Shown: positions 8,697 to 18,671 of the stretch, piece by piece
Layout of the letters: each line of letters opens with the position of its first letter
Position numbering within the stretch: the stretch's first letter is position 1
Assembly (NCBI RefSeq): GCF_036568125.1
Contig: NZ_DATCTF010000004.1
Span: forward strand, 124,001 to 188,000
DNA: 64,000 nucleotides
Direction: 5' to 3'
Source: Magnetovibrio sp.
Lineage (GTDB): Bacteria; Pseudomonadota; Alphaproteobacteria; Rhodospirillales; Magnetovibrionaceae
Notes under the pieces: model-generated
The model's database searches: none
What the model was told of the DNA's origin: nothing
Seen by the model: the letters and a program-made list of their open reading frames with translations, nothing else
Program-made: the position numbers and the translations under genes

Positions 8697-10241
8697 TTAT
8701 GCCCCGCCTGTGATGTTCGAATGGCCCGGAATGCGCCGACGATAGGACAGCGCTTCGGCGAGGTGCAGTTTTAAAACCATCGGCTTGGCGTCCAAATCGG
8801 CAATCGTGCGTGCGACTTTTATGATGCGGTGATAACCGCGTGCACTGAGGCGCATGCGTCCGGCCGCGTCCGTCAGCAGGTCCTTAGCCGCACCGTCCAG
8901 TTGCGCAATGCTTTCGAGCACTTGGCCTTCCGCTTCGGCGTTGGTGCGTGCTTCGGCGCCCAAGGCATCGAAACGCTCGATTTGACGCCTGCGGGCTTCG
9001 GCGACACGTTGACGCACCTGCTTGGACGTTTCACACGGCGGCGGCAAAGCCAAATCGACCGCCGCAACCATCGGCACCTCGACATGCAGGTCGATGCGAT
9101 CCAAAAGCGGCCCGGACAAGCGGTTTTGGTAATCTTCCGCGCATTTGGGCGCGCGCGAGCAAGCCTGCCCGGGATCGTCGAGGTAACCGCACCGGCATGG
9201 GTTCATGGCGGCGACCAGTTGAAATCGTGCCGGATACGAAACATGAGCGCTGGCACGGGCGATTACGGCCACGCCGGATTCGATCGGTTGGCGCAGGGCT
9301 TCCAGCGCAGGGCGTTGAAATTCAGGCAATTCATCCAAAAACAACACACCCAAATGAGCCAACGAAATTTCACCGGGACGCACCTGTATGCCACCACCGA
9401 CCAATGCGGCCTGTGATGCCGAATGATGCGGGTCGCGAAACGGCCGGGTGCGCATCAGGCCGCCTTCGGGCAATGTTCCGGCTAGCGAATGAATCATCGA
9501 TACATCCAGTGCTTCCTCAGGGGACAGGTCGGGTAACAGCCCCGGAAGGCGTCTGGCGAGCAAGGATTTGCCGGCGCCGGGCGGCCCGCTCATGAGCAGG
9601 TTGTGGCCGCCTGCCGCGGCGATTTCCAGCGCCCGCTTGGCTGATTCCTGGCCTTTTATATCTACTAGGTCTAGGACTGGTAGGGCTTCCAAATGGGTAG
9701 TGGAAATAAGCGCATTCGGACGACTTAAGACTTGTGATCCTTTGAAATGATTGACCAAATCAATGAGCGACCGGGGCGCGAGCACGTCCAGATCGCCCGC
9801 CCAAACGGCTTCACCACCTTGCGCAGGCGGGCAAATCAGTCCAAGACCTTGGGCGTTTGCAAAAATAGCGCTGGGCAACACGCCGGAAACCCGCGTGAGC
9901 GTACCGTCGAGCGCCAGTTCGCCTAGGGCGACAAACCCGTCCATTTGATCCGCAGGCAAAACGTCCATCGCGGTGAGCAGACCTAGCGCGATCGGCAGGT
10001 CGAAATGCGACCCTTCCTTTAGGGCATCAGCGGGTGACAGGTTGACGGTGATGCGTTTGGGCGGCAACGCCAACCCCAACGCCGACAGGGCGGCGCGCAC
10101 CCGTTCGCGTGCCTCGCTGACCGCCTTGTTGGGCAGGCCGACGACGGTAAACGACGGTAGACCTTGCGCAATGTGCACTTGAACGTCGACCGGCAAAACC
10201 TCGATGCCCTGAAAGGCGACGGTATTGATGCGTGCAACCAT
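8697..10241 (-). CDS. comM: YifB/ComM-like Mg-chelatase-type AAA+ ATPase
   Basis: 514 residues with the three-part architecture of the ComM/YifB family: an N-terminal Lon-protease-like (ChlI) domain (RINTVAFQGIEVLPVDVQVH), a central AAA+ domain with Walker A GPPGAGKSLLARRL and Walker B VLFLDELPEF, a Cys cluster (CRCGYL...CSRAPKC), and a C-terminal Mg-chelatase domain ending SYRRRIPG. ComM is a helicase promoting branch migration during natural transformation. The family is widespread in non-competent bacteria too, so competence is not implied. Confidence 0.92.
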   Translation of the reverse strand: MVARINTVAFQGIEVLPVDVQVHIAQGLPSFTVVGLPNKAVSEARERVRAALSALGLALPPKRITVNLSPADALKEGSHFDLPIALGLLTAMDVLPADQMDGFVALGELALDGTLTRVSGVLPSAIFANAQGLGLICPPAQGGEAVWAGDLDVLAPRSLIDLVNHFKGSQVLSRPNALISTTHLEALPVLDLVDIKGQESAKRALEIAAAGGHNLLMSGPPGAGKSLLARRLPGLLPDLSPEEALDVSMIHSLAGTLPEGGLMRTRPFRDPHHSASQAALVGGGIQVRPGEISLAHLGVLFLDELPEFQRPALEALRQPIESGVAVIARASAHVSYPARFQLVAAMNPCRCGYLDDPGQACSRAPKCAEDYQNRLSGPLLDRIDLHVEVPMVAAVDLALPPPCETSKQVRQRVAEARRRQIERFDALGAEARTNAEAEGQVLESIAQLDGAAKDLLTDAAGRMRLSARGYHRIIKVARTIADLDAKPMVLKLHLAEALSYRRRIPGHSNITGGA

Positions 10242-10315
10242 ACGCGGCTATCTCCACTCCGATGCTTCGTTTGAGTGTAGATCGCCGCGATGGCCATGCA
10301 AGGGTTTTGTGAGGA

Positions 10316-11578
10316 TTAGCGCTCGGGCGTTTCCCATTCGGCCGGCGGCACGTGGCGACGGCGCAGGCGTAGCGCCAAACCGATGGCCACACCGACGCCG
10401 ATGGCCAGGGTCAGGTCGGTCAAAACGGTCAAAAACAAGGTCAGCAGCATCAAAATCCTGTCCGATAGGGGGCTCGACATATAGCTGCGCCATTTGTGCG
10501 GCTCGCTCATGTTCCAGGCGGTCAGCATCAACAACCCGGCCAGGGCGGGCATGGGCAGATACCCGGCCGCTTCGGCAAAGCTCATCATCACCGCCAAAAT
10601 CATCACCGCATGAACGAGGCCTGCCACCGGGGTTTTACCGCCCGCGCGCACGTTGGTCGCGGTGCGCGCGATGGCGCCGGTCGCGGGCATACCGCCGAAC
10701 AGGGCCGATCCGATGTTGGCCCAGCCCTGTGCCAAAACCTCGGCGTTGGAACGATGGCGGCCGTTCACCATGCGATCGGCGACCATCGCCGACAGCAACG
10801 ATTCAACCCCGGCCAGAAACGCGATGATCAGCGCCGACGGCAACAGTTCGACAATGCGGTCTAGCGAAAAAGCGGGCAGTTCAGGCATCGGCAAATGATC
10901 CGGCAGCGCGCCGAAACGTGAAGCGATGGTGTCGACCGGAAGTGACCCGTAGGCGACCAGGGCCGCCGTGCACGCCATCGCGACAATCAATCCCGGCAAG
11001 CGCGGTGCCACGCGGCGCAACACCACGATCAGGCCCATGGTCAAAACGCCAACGCCCAACGCCGACAGGTTAAAGGTGTCGCGCGCCTGCCAAAGCACCG
11101 GAAGTTTCTCGACGAAATCGGCGGGAACTGTATCCACCGAAAGGCCAAACAAATCCTTGAGCTGGCTGGTCGCGATGATAATGCCGATACCGATGGTAAA
11201 CCCGTTGACCACCGCTTCGGGTACGTAACTGACCAGATTGCCGACGCGCAAAAGACCGGCGATGACGAGTATAATACCAGCCATAAACGTCGCCAGGACC
11301 AATCCGTCATAACCGTGTTCTGCGATGACGGCGAACACCACGACGATAAAAGCGCCGGTCGGCCCACCGATTTGCACGCGGCTGCCGCCCAACAGCGAAA
11401 TCAAAAAACCGGCGACGATGGCGGTCACCAAACCCTTGATCGGTTCGGCACCCGATGCAATGGCAATAGCAAGGCTAAGCGGCAACGCCACCATGGCGAC
11501 GGTCACGCCCGCGATGAGATCCGCTAAAAAGAGCGACCGCGAATAGGTCGCCAGCGTGGTGATAATTTTTGGGTGCAT
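10316..11578 (-). CDS. SulP-family anion transporter lacking a STAS domain
   Basis: 420 residues with about ten to twelve hydrophobic helices. The SulP core signatures are clear: LADLIAGVTVAMVALPLSLAIA, SRVQIGGPTGAFIVVV and GGMPATGAIARTATNVRAGG. The protein stops after the last helix with a short arginine-rich tail, so the C-terminal STAS domain of most SulP carriers is absent. No STAS-like frame follows in the 74 bp before comM. Substrate (sulfate, bicarbonate or other anion) cannot be assigned. Confidence 0.88.
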   Translation of the reverse strand: MHPKIITTLATYSRSLFLADLIAGVTVAMVALPLSLAIAIASGAEPIKGLVTAIVAGFLISLLGGSRVQIGGPTGAFIVVVFAVIAEHGYDGLVLATFMAGIILVIAGLLRVGNLVSYVPEAVVNGFTIGIGIIIATSQLKDLFGLSVDTVPADFVEKLPVLWQARDTFNLSALGVGVLTMGLIVVLRRVAPRLPGLIVAMACTAALVAYGSLPVDTIASRFGALPDHLPMPELPAFSLDRIVELLPSALIIAFLAGVESLLSAMVADRMVNGRHRSNAEVLAQGWANIGSALFGGMPATGAIARTATNVRAGGKTPVAGLVHAVMILAVMMSFAEAAGYLPMPALAGLLMLTAWNMSEPHKWRSYMSSPLSDRILMLLTLFLTVLTDLTLAIGVGVAIGLALRLRRRHVPPAEWETPER

Positions 11579-11745
11579 GATCTGAAAATCAAACGGTCAA
11601 GGATCAAGGTGTGAGGGCGTGAGACTGATGATCATCGCAAAGCCTCAGCCGAGCACGAATGAATGATAATCGCTCCACATGCGCAATGCATCATCGATTA
11701 AGTCAGATGTCTTTAAAACCGTTGCCGTACGGACAACGCCAGACG

Positions 11746-12357
11746 TCAGCGTTCCGCGAACGCCAGTCTCAGTCCCAACAGCGCAAACGTCCCGGCGAAA
11801 AGTCGACGAAACCAGGCCATCACCCGGGGGCGCGAAATCACCGCATCGCGCATGAACGCCGCCCCAAAGCCGTACCCGGCAAACACCACCGCCGTCAACG
11901 CCATGAACATGGCGCTCAACACCATCATGTGAATCAACGGCGCAGGGTTATCCGCAGGCACGAATTGAGGCAAAAACGCCAGGAAGAAGATCGACAGCTT
12001 GGGGTTCAGGATGTTGATAAGAAAACCATGCAGAGCGATTTTCCGTGTGCTGAGATGACGACGATTTTCCGTGACGGAAAGTGTGCCATCGTCTTTAAGT
12101 GTCGTCCAAGCCAGATAGATCAGATAGGCCACACCGGCGAATTTGATCGCTTGAAACGCCATCGCGCTGGCATGCAGCACGGCGGCGAGGCCGAAGATGC
12201 TGGCCGCCATATGCGGAACGATGCCAAGGGTGCAGCCCACCGTCGCGGCCAATGCTGCACGGGCGCCACCGCCCAGACCATGGGACAGGGTGTAAATGAC
12301 CCCGGTGCCGGGCATCAAAACGACGATCAGAGAGGTCAAGAAAAACTCGGTGCTCAT
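11746..12357 (-). CDS. LysE/RhtB-family amino-acid exporter
   Basis: 203 residues, six predicted helices. The N-terminus (FFLTSLIVVLMPGTGVIYTLSHGLGGG) has the family's PGP-like glycine/proline motif, followed by FAGVAYLIYLAW and LNPKLSIFFLAFLPQFV. Proteins of this type export amino acids or homoserine-like compounds. Divergently transcribed from the NTF2-like gene at 12440 across an 82-bp gap. The exact substrate is unknown. Confidence 0.9.
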   Translation of the reverse strand: MSTEFFLTSLIVVLMPGTGVIYTLSHGLGGGARAALAATVGCTLGIVPHMAASIFGLAAVLHASAMAFQAIKFAGVAYLIYLAWTTLKDDGTLSVTENRRHLSTRKIALHGFLINILNPKLSIFFLAFLPQFVPADNPAPLIHMMVLSAMFMALTAVVFAGYGFGAAFMRDAVISRPRVMAWFRRLFAGTFALLGLRLAFAER

Positions 12358-12439
12358 GGTATACCTTCGCGCCTATTTTATCAGTGTGCCCGACAAATTT
12401 GCCATGGGCAAGCGATCGCACAATCGCTAAAATGTAGGC

Positions 12440-12799
12440 ATGCTGGAGTTCTTCAACACCTATGCGCGTGGTTATATCGACCAAAATTTCGCGCTGATCG
12501 AAAGGCATTTCGCCTATCCTTGCATGCTGAGCAATGAAAGCGGCACGGATCTCATTTGCGATGCCGACGATTTACGCCAGCACGTCACGGGCTTTCTCGC
12601 CATGCTGCAGGAAAACGGTTTGACCCGCGCCGTGCCCACCATCCTCAATGATCAGCACCACGGCACGGATCATCGGGTGGTGTCGGTGCATTGGGATCTG
12701 TACGGCGCCACCGATCAACCTTTCGCCGCTTTCGATTTTCTGTATGTGCTGATCGGCGGCGAGGGAACTTGGAAAGTCAGTCTTGCGAACTTGCTCTAA
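12440..12799 (+). CDS. NTF2-like (SnoaL-type) small protein
   Basis: 119 residues of alpha+beta character: an initial helix ([19 protein letters not shown]), a middle helix with [17 protein letters not shown], and a run of beta strands ([37 protein letters not shown]), as in the NTF2/SnoaL cone fold. No catalytic set can be picked out. Its stop overlaps the gshB stop by 4 bp, convergently. Confidence 0.6.
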   Translation: MLEFFNTYARGYIDQNFALIERHFAYPCMLSNESGTDLICDADDLRQHVTGFLAMLQENGLTRAVPTILNDQHHGTDHRVVSVHWDLYGATDQPFAAFDFLYVLIGGEGTWKVSLANLL

Positions 12800-13740
12800 A
12801 CGGCGAGCTTCGCTTCGATCGCATCCCAGATCTTTTGTTCCAGTGCGACCCCGTCGAAACGGCGGATTTCCTGCAAGCCGGTGGGCGAGGTGACGTTGAT
12901 TTCGGTAAGATAATTGCCGATCACATCGATGCCGGCGAATATCAAGCCACGGGCTTTCAGATCGCCGCCAATGGCGGCGCAAATTTCCAAATCGCGTTCG
13001 TTCAGTTTGCACGGTTCCGGCGTGCCCCCGGCGTGCATGTTGGAACGCGCCTCACCTTCGGGGGGAATGCGGTTGATCGCACCGACCGGTTCGCCGTCGA
13101 TCAAGATGATGCGCTTGTCACCTTGGCGCACGTCTTTGAGATACGCCTGCACCACGATGGGCTCGCGCGAGCCGTTCAAAAACATTTCCAGCAACGAGCC
13201 GAGGTTTTCGTCGTCGGGTTTGACGTGAAACACCCCTGCGCCGCCGTTGCCGTACAGCGGTTTGACGATGATGTCGCTGTGCTTTTCGCGAAACGCCTTG
13301 ATATGGGCGACGTTGCGCGTCACCAAGGTGGGCGGCACCAGATCGGGAAAGCGGGCGATGTAGAGCTTTTCGGGATTGGCGCGCACTTGGGTAGGGTTGT
13401 TCACCACCAAGGTGCTGTCGGGCAGCATGTCCAACAGATAGGTGGTGGTCAGATAGGCCATGTCGAACGGCGGGTCTTGGCGCAACCACACCACGTCCAT
13501 GGTTGAAAGATCGACCAGTTCGGGCGTGCCGAGCGTGCAGTGGTTGCCCAGCTCGCGGCGCAACTCCAGCCGCTGGGCGTGAGCCATCACGCGGCCGTCT
13601 TCATAAAGCAGGTCGTCGGGATGATAATAAAACAGCTCATGGCCGCGGTTTTGCGCTTCCAAACCGATGACGAAGGTGCTGTCGGCGTCGATATCGACAC
13701 CGGTGATCGGGTCCATTTGCAGGGCGACTTTGAGGGTCAT
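12796..13740 (-). CDS. gshB: Glutathione synthetase
   Basis: ATP-grasp ligase joining gamma-glutamylcysteine and glycine. 314 residues. Family features are [30 protein letters not shown] at the N-terminus, [21 protein letters not shown] in the substrate domain, and the ATP-grasp elements [15 protein letters not shown] and [24 protein letters not shown]. End of a likely minus-strand operon yraN-BON-sirB1-gshB, with 24 bp to the preceding gene. The glutathione S-transferase at 54.2 kb would use its product. Confidence 0.96.
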   Translation of the reverse strand: MTLKVALQMDPITGVDIDADSTFVIGLEAQNRGHELFYYHPDDLLYEDGRVMAHAQRLELRRELGNHCTLGTPELVDLSTMDVVWLRQDPPFDMAYLTTTYLLDMLPDSTLVVNNPTQVRANPEKLYIARFPDLVPPTLVTRNVAHIKAFREKHSDIIVKPLYGNGGAGVFHVKPDDENLGSLLEMFLNGSREPIVVQAYLKDVRQGDKRIILIDGEPVGAINRIPPEGEARSNMHAGGTPEPCKLNERDLEICAAIGGDLKARGLIFAGIDVIGNYLTEINVTSPTGLQEIRRFDGVALEQKIWDAIEAKLAV

Positions 13741-13764
13741 CGGTAAGGTTCCTCGGCAGGGACG

Positions 13765-14619
13765 CTATGGGGTGCGGTTGCTTTCGATGCGGCGGCGCAA
13801 AGTCTGCAACATCTGAGAAGCTGTATAGCGGTGCGCGGCGCCTCCCGGCAATTGTAAAAAGCGCTCCAACGCGCGGGTGGCGTCGAGCAGTTGGTCGAGC
13901 CGTTCGTGCAGCAACGCCAGTTCGCGCCATAGATAAGCCTCGTCCGGTGCGATCAGCACCGCCGCCTGTACCGCCATCAGCGCCGCTTCGGGCGCGGCGT
14001 GCAGCAGATGATGCACCTTGATGTCGGTTTGTAAGCTGAGCAGGGCTTGGCGCGGGGTCATCGGCACCAGGTGTCGGGGCGTCAATTCGCCGCTTTCGCC
14101 TTGGTGCGCTTTCAACAATCGCCGCAATTCGCGGGCATGAACGATGCGCCCGCCGTCGAAGGGATCGATCAAGGTGCGTGTGCCGCCCGTGAAAACGCCG
14201 ACAAGGGTACGCGGCGCAAAATCGATCATCACGACCTCGCGCTCTAAGGCACGCAGCACGTGGCGATACATCAACGCCAAAACCGTCGCGTTGCCGCGGC
14301 GGCGATCGATGGTGCGGGTGATGTTGGCTTCATCGTTGCGCTGACTTGAGCTTTGCGCACCACGGTAGCCATAGCGGCGGTCGAGAATTTGCCGCGCGGC
14401 TTCCAGCGCCAGCGCATCGTCGCGCCGGTCGTCGGCGAGATAGGCGCGCGCATCGCTGACCAGGGTGTCGATATGACGGCGATAGGGGTCGAGGTTCAGC
14501 GATGGCTCGGCCCATTTGGCCAGCCACAGCGCGCCGTCGATGGGATCGATGGCGTCGGCGTCAAGCACGCCGATGGTGCGCAGAGCGTCTTCGGCGTTGG
14601 CCTGAACCTCCGCGCTCAT
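13765..14619 (-). CDS. SirB1-like transglutaminase-fold / TPR protein
   Basis: 284 residues. The middle has the SirB1 signature: NDEANITRTIDRRRGNATVL, then LALMYRHVLRALEREVVMIDFAPRTLVG and RTLIDPFDGGRIV. The C-terminal 90 residues form two TPR-like helical pairs (ALMAVQAAVLIAPDEAYLWRELALL, LDATRALERFLQLPGGAA). In the transglutaminase-like fold a catalytic Cys is expected around residue 110; I see no Cys at that point, so it may be non-catalytic. Biochemical role of the family is unclear. Confidence 0.82.
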   Translation of the reverse strand: MSAEVQANAEDALRTIGVLDADAIDPIDGALWLAKWAEPSLNLDPYRRHIDTLVSDARAYLADDRRDDALALEAARQILDRRYGYRGAQSSSQRNDEANITRTIDRRRGNATVLALMYRHVLRALEREVVMIDFAPRTLVGVFTGGTRTLIDPFDGGRIVHARELRRLLKAHQGESGELTPRHLVPMTPRQALLSLQTDIKVHHLLHAAPEAALMAVQAAVLIAPDEAYLWRELALLHERLDQLLDATRALERFLQLPGGAAHRYTASQMLQTLRRRIESNRTP

Positions 14620-14622
14620 GGG

Positions 14623-15261
14623 TTAGCTTCCTTGCGTAGTGGCCGGTGGGTTGGCGGCCGGATCCGGTGCCTTGATGCGCACGTGGCTGACGATGTGGCG
14701 CACGTATTCGATCGCGCGGGCGTGATTTTTAACCCGCTCCAACTCGTCCGCGCTTTGCGCGATGCCGATCAGATATACCGTGCCGCCGACGGTTTCGATG
14801 GCGTAATTGATGGCGAGAATTTTTTCATCGAACGTCAGCTTGGCTTCCAATTGGGCGGAAATCCAACTGTCGCGGGCGGTGTCGATGATGCCGCCGTCGG
14901 TGGTGACGTGAATTTCGTTGATCACGTCGGTGATGCCATCGACCTTCCACGCCAGGCGCACCGCTTTGGCCCGCTCGTCCTCGGTTTTTACCTGACCGGT
15001 CAAAAGCGCACGGCTTTCGTAGACCTCGACCCCGACGTGGGCGAGCAGGGTGTGGTCGTTGCGCGCATACTGGTCGAGGATGCGGCTGGACAGACCGATG
15101 TCGCGGGCGACGCCGTCGACGCCACGTTCTTGATACGCAGCGATGCCGGTGCCCGCGCCGACACCCAACACTGCGCCGACGGGGGTGCAGGCGGTGACGA
15201 GCAGCGCACAACCGATCGCGAGTGCGCTCAAAGCTGTGCGGGGGTTCGAGGGAAGGGTCAT
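14623..15261 (-). CDS. Dual BON-domain lipoprotein (OsmY/DolP-like)
   Basis: 212 residues. The N-terminus is a lipoprotein signal ending in the lipobox LVTAC. Two BON domains follow, with pattern [31 protein letters not shown] and WISAQLEAKLTFDEKILAINYAIETVGGTVYLIGIAQS. BON proteins bind phospholipid and help keep the outer membrane intact; DolP is the best-known case. It lies 3 bp upstream of the SirB1-like gene. Confidence 0.9.
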   Translation of the reverse strand: MTLPSNPRTALSALAIGCALLVTACTPVGAVLGVGAGTGIAAYQERGVDGVARDIGLSSRILDQYARNDHTLLAHVGVEVYESRALLTGQVKTEDERAKAVRLAWKVDGITDVINEIHVTTDGGIIDTARDSWISAQLEAKLTFDEKILAINYAIETVGGTVYLIGIAQSADELERVKNHARAIEYVRHIVSHVRIKAPDPAANPPATTQGS

Positions 15262-15335
15262 CGTATGTACTCACTCAAGTCCTAAAACGGGCGCTCAGTC
15301 TACAAGGCGATGGTTAACAAAGCGTGGTTTGCGGA

Positions 15336-15734
15336 TCAACCGGGCCGCCAGGCATCGCGCACCAGGGTCAGGTGCAACGGGCCCGTTACCAACGCCACAT
15401 CGAAACGCACATCGCAGGTCTGAAACGCCGGATTTTGGCACAGATACAGCTCCGCAGCCCGTTGAATGCGTTGGCGTTGGCGCGCACCGATCGCGGCGGC
15501 GGCTTGGGCGGCATCGGCGCGCGCCTTGACCTCGATGAAGCAAAGCACCGATCCGCGTTTGGCGATCACATCGATCTCGCCGACCTGGGTCTTGAAGTTG
15601 CGCGCCAGTATGCGATGTCCGCTGAGACGCAGGACCAGCGCGGTCAAGGCTTCCGCCCACCGGCCACGTTTTTGCGCGCGCACCTTGGCCGATTGGGAAG
15701 GGGATGATTTTGTGTGATCAGACGGTTTACTCAT
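15336..15734 (-). CDS. yraN: YraN/UPF0102 family nuclease-like protein
   Basis: 132 residues with the ATG at 15734. Core: RGRWAEALTALVLRLSGHRILARNF, then GEIDVIAKRGSVLCFIEVKAR, which carries the D...ExK residues of a restriction-endonuclease-like fold. The family is universal but its substrate is not settled (Holliday-junction-like or other DNA is suspected). The open frame extends to 15761 only through weaker starts. Heads the minus-strand run to gshB and is divergent from the LpoA-like gene, an adjacency also known from other proteobacteria. Confidence 0.88.
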   Translation of the reverse strand: MSKPSDHTKSSPSQSAKVRAQKRGRWAEALTALVLRLSGHRILARNFKTQVGEIDVIAKRGSVLCFIEVKARADAAQAAAAIGARQRQRIQRAAELYLCQNPAFQTCDVRFDVALVTGPLHLTLVRDAWRPG

Positions 15735-15837
15735 TGAGCTCTGCCCGCTACCCTTCACCAAAATTTAGCCGCTTTCACGGGTCACGATGACACCGGATGA
15801 AAGAGTAGCAGTTTTTCCGGGAGGCTCCAGGCCGCAC

Positions 15838-17319
15838 ATGCGCAACGTGACCTATAAATCCAACTGGCGGCGCTTTCGCGCGGGCATCGTCATCGCTTGT
15901 GTAAGCGTGGCGCTGGCGGGTTGCGAACAGGCGGGCTTTGGAACCAAGCCGAAGCTGGCCGTACCGCCGCAAACCCAGCAAACAGCCAAGACACCTGGGC
16001 AACAACCGGACCACACGTCGCATGCGGCGTCGGCCGGCGTCGGTCCGCAAGTGGTCAACCGTCCGGCCGATGCGCCGCTGCCGCGCCCGCCGTTGCTGCC
16101 ATCCCTGGACGATTTGATCGGGCGCATTCCCCAAGCCACGACCCAAGGCGGCGTGGGCGGTGAAATGGCCGAACCGCCATCGCTGCCCGGTGCGCGCGGT
16201 CTGCGCGTGGCGATCTTGCTGCCATTGTCGGGGGCCAATCAGCGGGTCGGCTCGGCGATGCTGAACGCGGCGCAAATGGCGCTGTTCGAATTTTCCGGAA
16301 ACGATTTCGAACTTTTGGTGCACGACACCCAAGGCACCCCCGAAGGTGCGGCGGAAGCCGCCCGCCTGGCGATCGGCGATGGCGCGCAACTGATCATCGG
16401 GCCGTTGCTGTCGACCTCGGTGCGCGCGGTGGCCGATCAGGCCCGCGCCGCCAGCGTGCCGGTGGTGGCGTTTTCGTCCGACCGCACCGTTGCGGGCGAA
16501 GGCGTGTACACCATGGGCTTTTTTCCCGGCGACGAGGTCAAGCGGGTGGTCGATTTCGCCGCCAGCAAAGGCGCGCAGCGCTTCGCTTTGTTGGCGCCCG
16601 AGGGCGCTTACGGCGATGCGGTGTCGGCGGCGTACAACGCCGCGGTGTGGCAGGCGGGCGGCTTCGTGGTGCAAAGCGAATTTTACCCGCCCCAAGTCAG
16701 CGACTTTTCCGAACCGGTCAAACGCATCGCCCACTTCGACGAACGCCGTGCAGCGCTGCTCGATCAGCGGCGCATCCTTGAGGAGCGCGGCGACGAGGTG
16801 TCGTTGCTGGCGTTGAAGCGGCTGGAAAATTTGCAGACCCTGGGCGAAGTGCCGTTCGACGCGCTGTTACTGGCCGATGGCGGCAAGCGCCTGATTGCGG
16901 TGGCGGCGTTGCTGCCGTTTTACGACGTTGATCCGAAAAAGGTCAAAATTCTCGGCACCGGACAGTGGGACGAGGCCGGTCTCGGCGCGGAACCGGCGCT
17001 GGTCGGCGGTTGGTTCGCGGCCCCGGATCCCAGCGCTCGGCGGGCGTTTTCCGACAAATACCTGACGGCCTATGGCAACCGCCCGCATCGCCTAGCGACG
17101 CTGGCCTATGACGCCACCGCGCTGGCTGTCGTGCTGGGCGCGCAACAGGTGGCGCAGCCTTATGGCGTCGAGGTTCTGGCCCAGGCAGGCGGTTTCGCAG
17201 GGCGTGACGGGATCTTCCGATTTACGCCCGCGGGCGCGGCGGAACGCGGGCTTGCGGTGATGCAGGTGGAGCGCAAGGACGCCAGCATTGTCGATCCGGC
17301 GCCCAAGGCCTTTCCCTGA
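15838..17319 (+). CDS. Penicillin-binding-protein activator, LpoA-like lipoprotein
   Basis: With the ATG at 15838 the product has 493 residues and a lipoprotein signal ending VALAGCEQ. After a Pro/Ala-rich linker of about 110 residues comes a periplasmic-binding-protein fold (LRVAILLPLSGANQRVGSAMLNAAQMALFE; LIIGPLLSTSVRAVADQA; PVVAFSSDRTVAGEGVYTMG), as in the C-terminal half of LpoA. LpoA activates PBP1a in the outer membrane of gammaproteobacteria; in alphaproteobacteria the partner is not proven. An upstream ATG at 15787 would spoil the signal peptide. Confidence 0.85.
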   Translation: MRNVTYKSNWRRFRAGIVIACVSVALAGCEQAGFGTKPKLAVPPQTQQTAKTPGQQPDHTSHAASAGVGPQVVNRPADAPLPRPPLLPSLDDLIGRIPQATTQGGVGGEMAEPPSLPGARGLRVAILLPLSGANQRVGSAMLNAAQMALFEFSGNDFELLVHDTQGTPEGAAEAARLAIGDGAQLIIGPLLSTSVRAVADQARAASVPVVAFSSDRTVAGEGVYTMGFFPGDEVKRVVDFAASKGAQRFALLAPEGAYGDAVSAAYNAAVWQAGGFVVQSEFYPPQVSDFSEPVKRIAHFDERRAALLDQRRILEERGDEVSLLALKRLENLQTLGEVPFDALLLADGGKRLIAVAALLPFYDVDPKKVKILGTGQWDEAGLGAEPALVGGWFAAPDPSARRAFSDKYLTAYGNRPHRLATLAYDATALAVVLGAQQVAQPYGVEVLAQAGGFAGRDGIFRFTPAGAAERGLAVMQVERKDASIVDPAPKAFP

Positions 17320-17347
17320 TTGCCGAACTTAGACGAGAATTGAGGAC

Positions 17348-18571
17348 TTAAGCGGGTGCGGTGACCAGCGGCGGCTCGTCCAACAGCCGCGCGATGATGG
17401 CGTTGAGTATCAGCCTTCCTTGCGCGGTGGTTCGCACGCCGCGCGTATCGACTTCGATCAGTTCGGCCTGCTGCAGATCCGACAGCGCCTCGGCATTGAG
17501 TGCCGTCGCCAGATCTTGGCCGCACTGCGCCACAAAGCGCGCCGCGTCGAGGCCGTCGCGCAACCGCAATCCCGACAACACCAGCTCTTCCAGGCGCTCA
17601 TGACGACTGAGTTCGCGGACTTTTGCGGTGGCGTGGCCTTTTTTGCTCACCGACTCCAGCCACCGGGCCGGATCGGCGATTTGATGTGTGGCGCGGGTTA
17701 CGGTCATGCCCGTCGCACCGTCGGGTTGCGCCGTCAGGCGGCCGTGCGCGCCGGGACCGACACCGATGTAATCGCCGCCGGTCCAGTAGGTGAGGTTGTG
17801 GCGGCTCTCAAGGCCGGGTTTGGCGTGGTTGGACACTTCGTAGGCCGGCAGTCCGGCGTCCTCGCACATTTCTTGGGTCATTTGGTAAAGGTCGGCGGCG
17901 AGGTCTTCTTCGGCTTCCACCCGGTTTTGGCGGAAAAATGCGGTGCCCGGCTCGATGGTCAGTTGGTAAAGCGAAACGTGTCCGTTGGCGAGGCTGAGGG
18001 CTTGTTCCAATTCATCGGCCCAATCGCCTTGGCCCTGACCGGGACGGGCGTAAATAAGATCGAATGTGTAACGATTGAAGATGGCGCTGGCGATGTCCAA
18101 GGCGCGCAACGCTTCATCGACCGAATGCTCACGGCCAAGGGCTTGTAAATCTTCATCATTCAAAGCCTGGACACCGATTGAAACGCGATTCACACCGGCA
18201 TCTTGAAAGGCGCGGAACTTCGCCGCCTCGATCGAGGTGGGGTTGGCTTCCAGGGTTATTTCGCAATCAGATTGAAGGCTCCAATGGCGTTGAGCGGCGT
18301 CAATGATGGCATGGATGGTAGCGGGTGCGATGAGGCTCGGCGTGCCGCCGCCGAAAAAGATACTGCTCAGTGGGCGCGAATTCGTTTGCTGTGCGTAATG
18401 TTCCAGTTCCCGCAAAATTGCGCCGCGATAGTCGATTTGATCGCGCTCACCCGGGACCAGCGGGCGTGAATTGAAATCGCAATACGGACATTTCGACAAA
18501 CACCATGGCCAATGCACATACAAGGCAAGCGGCGCGTTCACGTCGGGGCGGTGCGGGCGGTCTGTGGCCAT
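17348..18571 (-). CDS. hemW: Radical-SAM heme chaperone HemW
   Basis: 407 residues. The radical-SAM cluster motif is CLSKCPYCDF near residue 24, followed by the GGGTPSL and FDLIYARPGQ signatures of the HemN/HemW group. HemW inserts or carries heme; it lacks the N-terminal extension of true coproporphyrinogen oxidase HemN. Convergent to the LpoA-like gene, 28 bp apart. In related genomes it sits directly beside rdgB; here a small secreted protein separates them. Confidence 0.93.
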   Translation of the reverse strand: MATDRPHRPDVNAPLALYVHWPWCLSKCPYCDFNSRPLVPGERDQIDYRGAILRELEHYAQQTNSRPLSSIFFGGGTPSLIAPATIHAIIDAAQRHWSLQSDCEITLEANPTSIEAAKFRAFQDAGVNRVSIGVQALNDEDLQALGREHSVDEALRALDIASAIFNRYTFDLIYARPGQGQGDWADELEQALSLANGHVSLYQLTIEPGTAFFRQNRVEAEEDLAADLYQMTQEMCEDAGLPAYEVSNHAKPGLESRHNLTYWTGGDYIGVGPGAHGRLTAQPDGATGMTVTRATHQIADPARWLESVSKKGHATAKVRELSRHERLEELVLSGLRLRDGLDAARFVAQCGQDLATALNAEALSDLQQAELIEVDTRGVRTTAQGRLILNAIIARLLDEPPLVTAPA

Positions 18572-18671
18572 TCATAGAGTCCGCTGTTTGGCACAAAGTG
18601 CGGGGTTGGAGCGTCTTACGTTCATGTATTGGTCCTCAACGGTCAATCCCTTAAGGCGATTTAGTGAAAGG

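Noticed and set aside
11663-11672. Fur-box-like AATGATAATC upstream of the SulP gene
   Set aside because: Only one half matches the 19-bp consensus; the other half does not.
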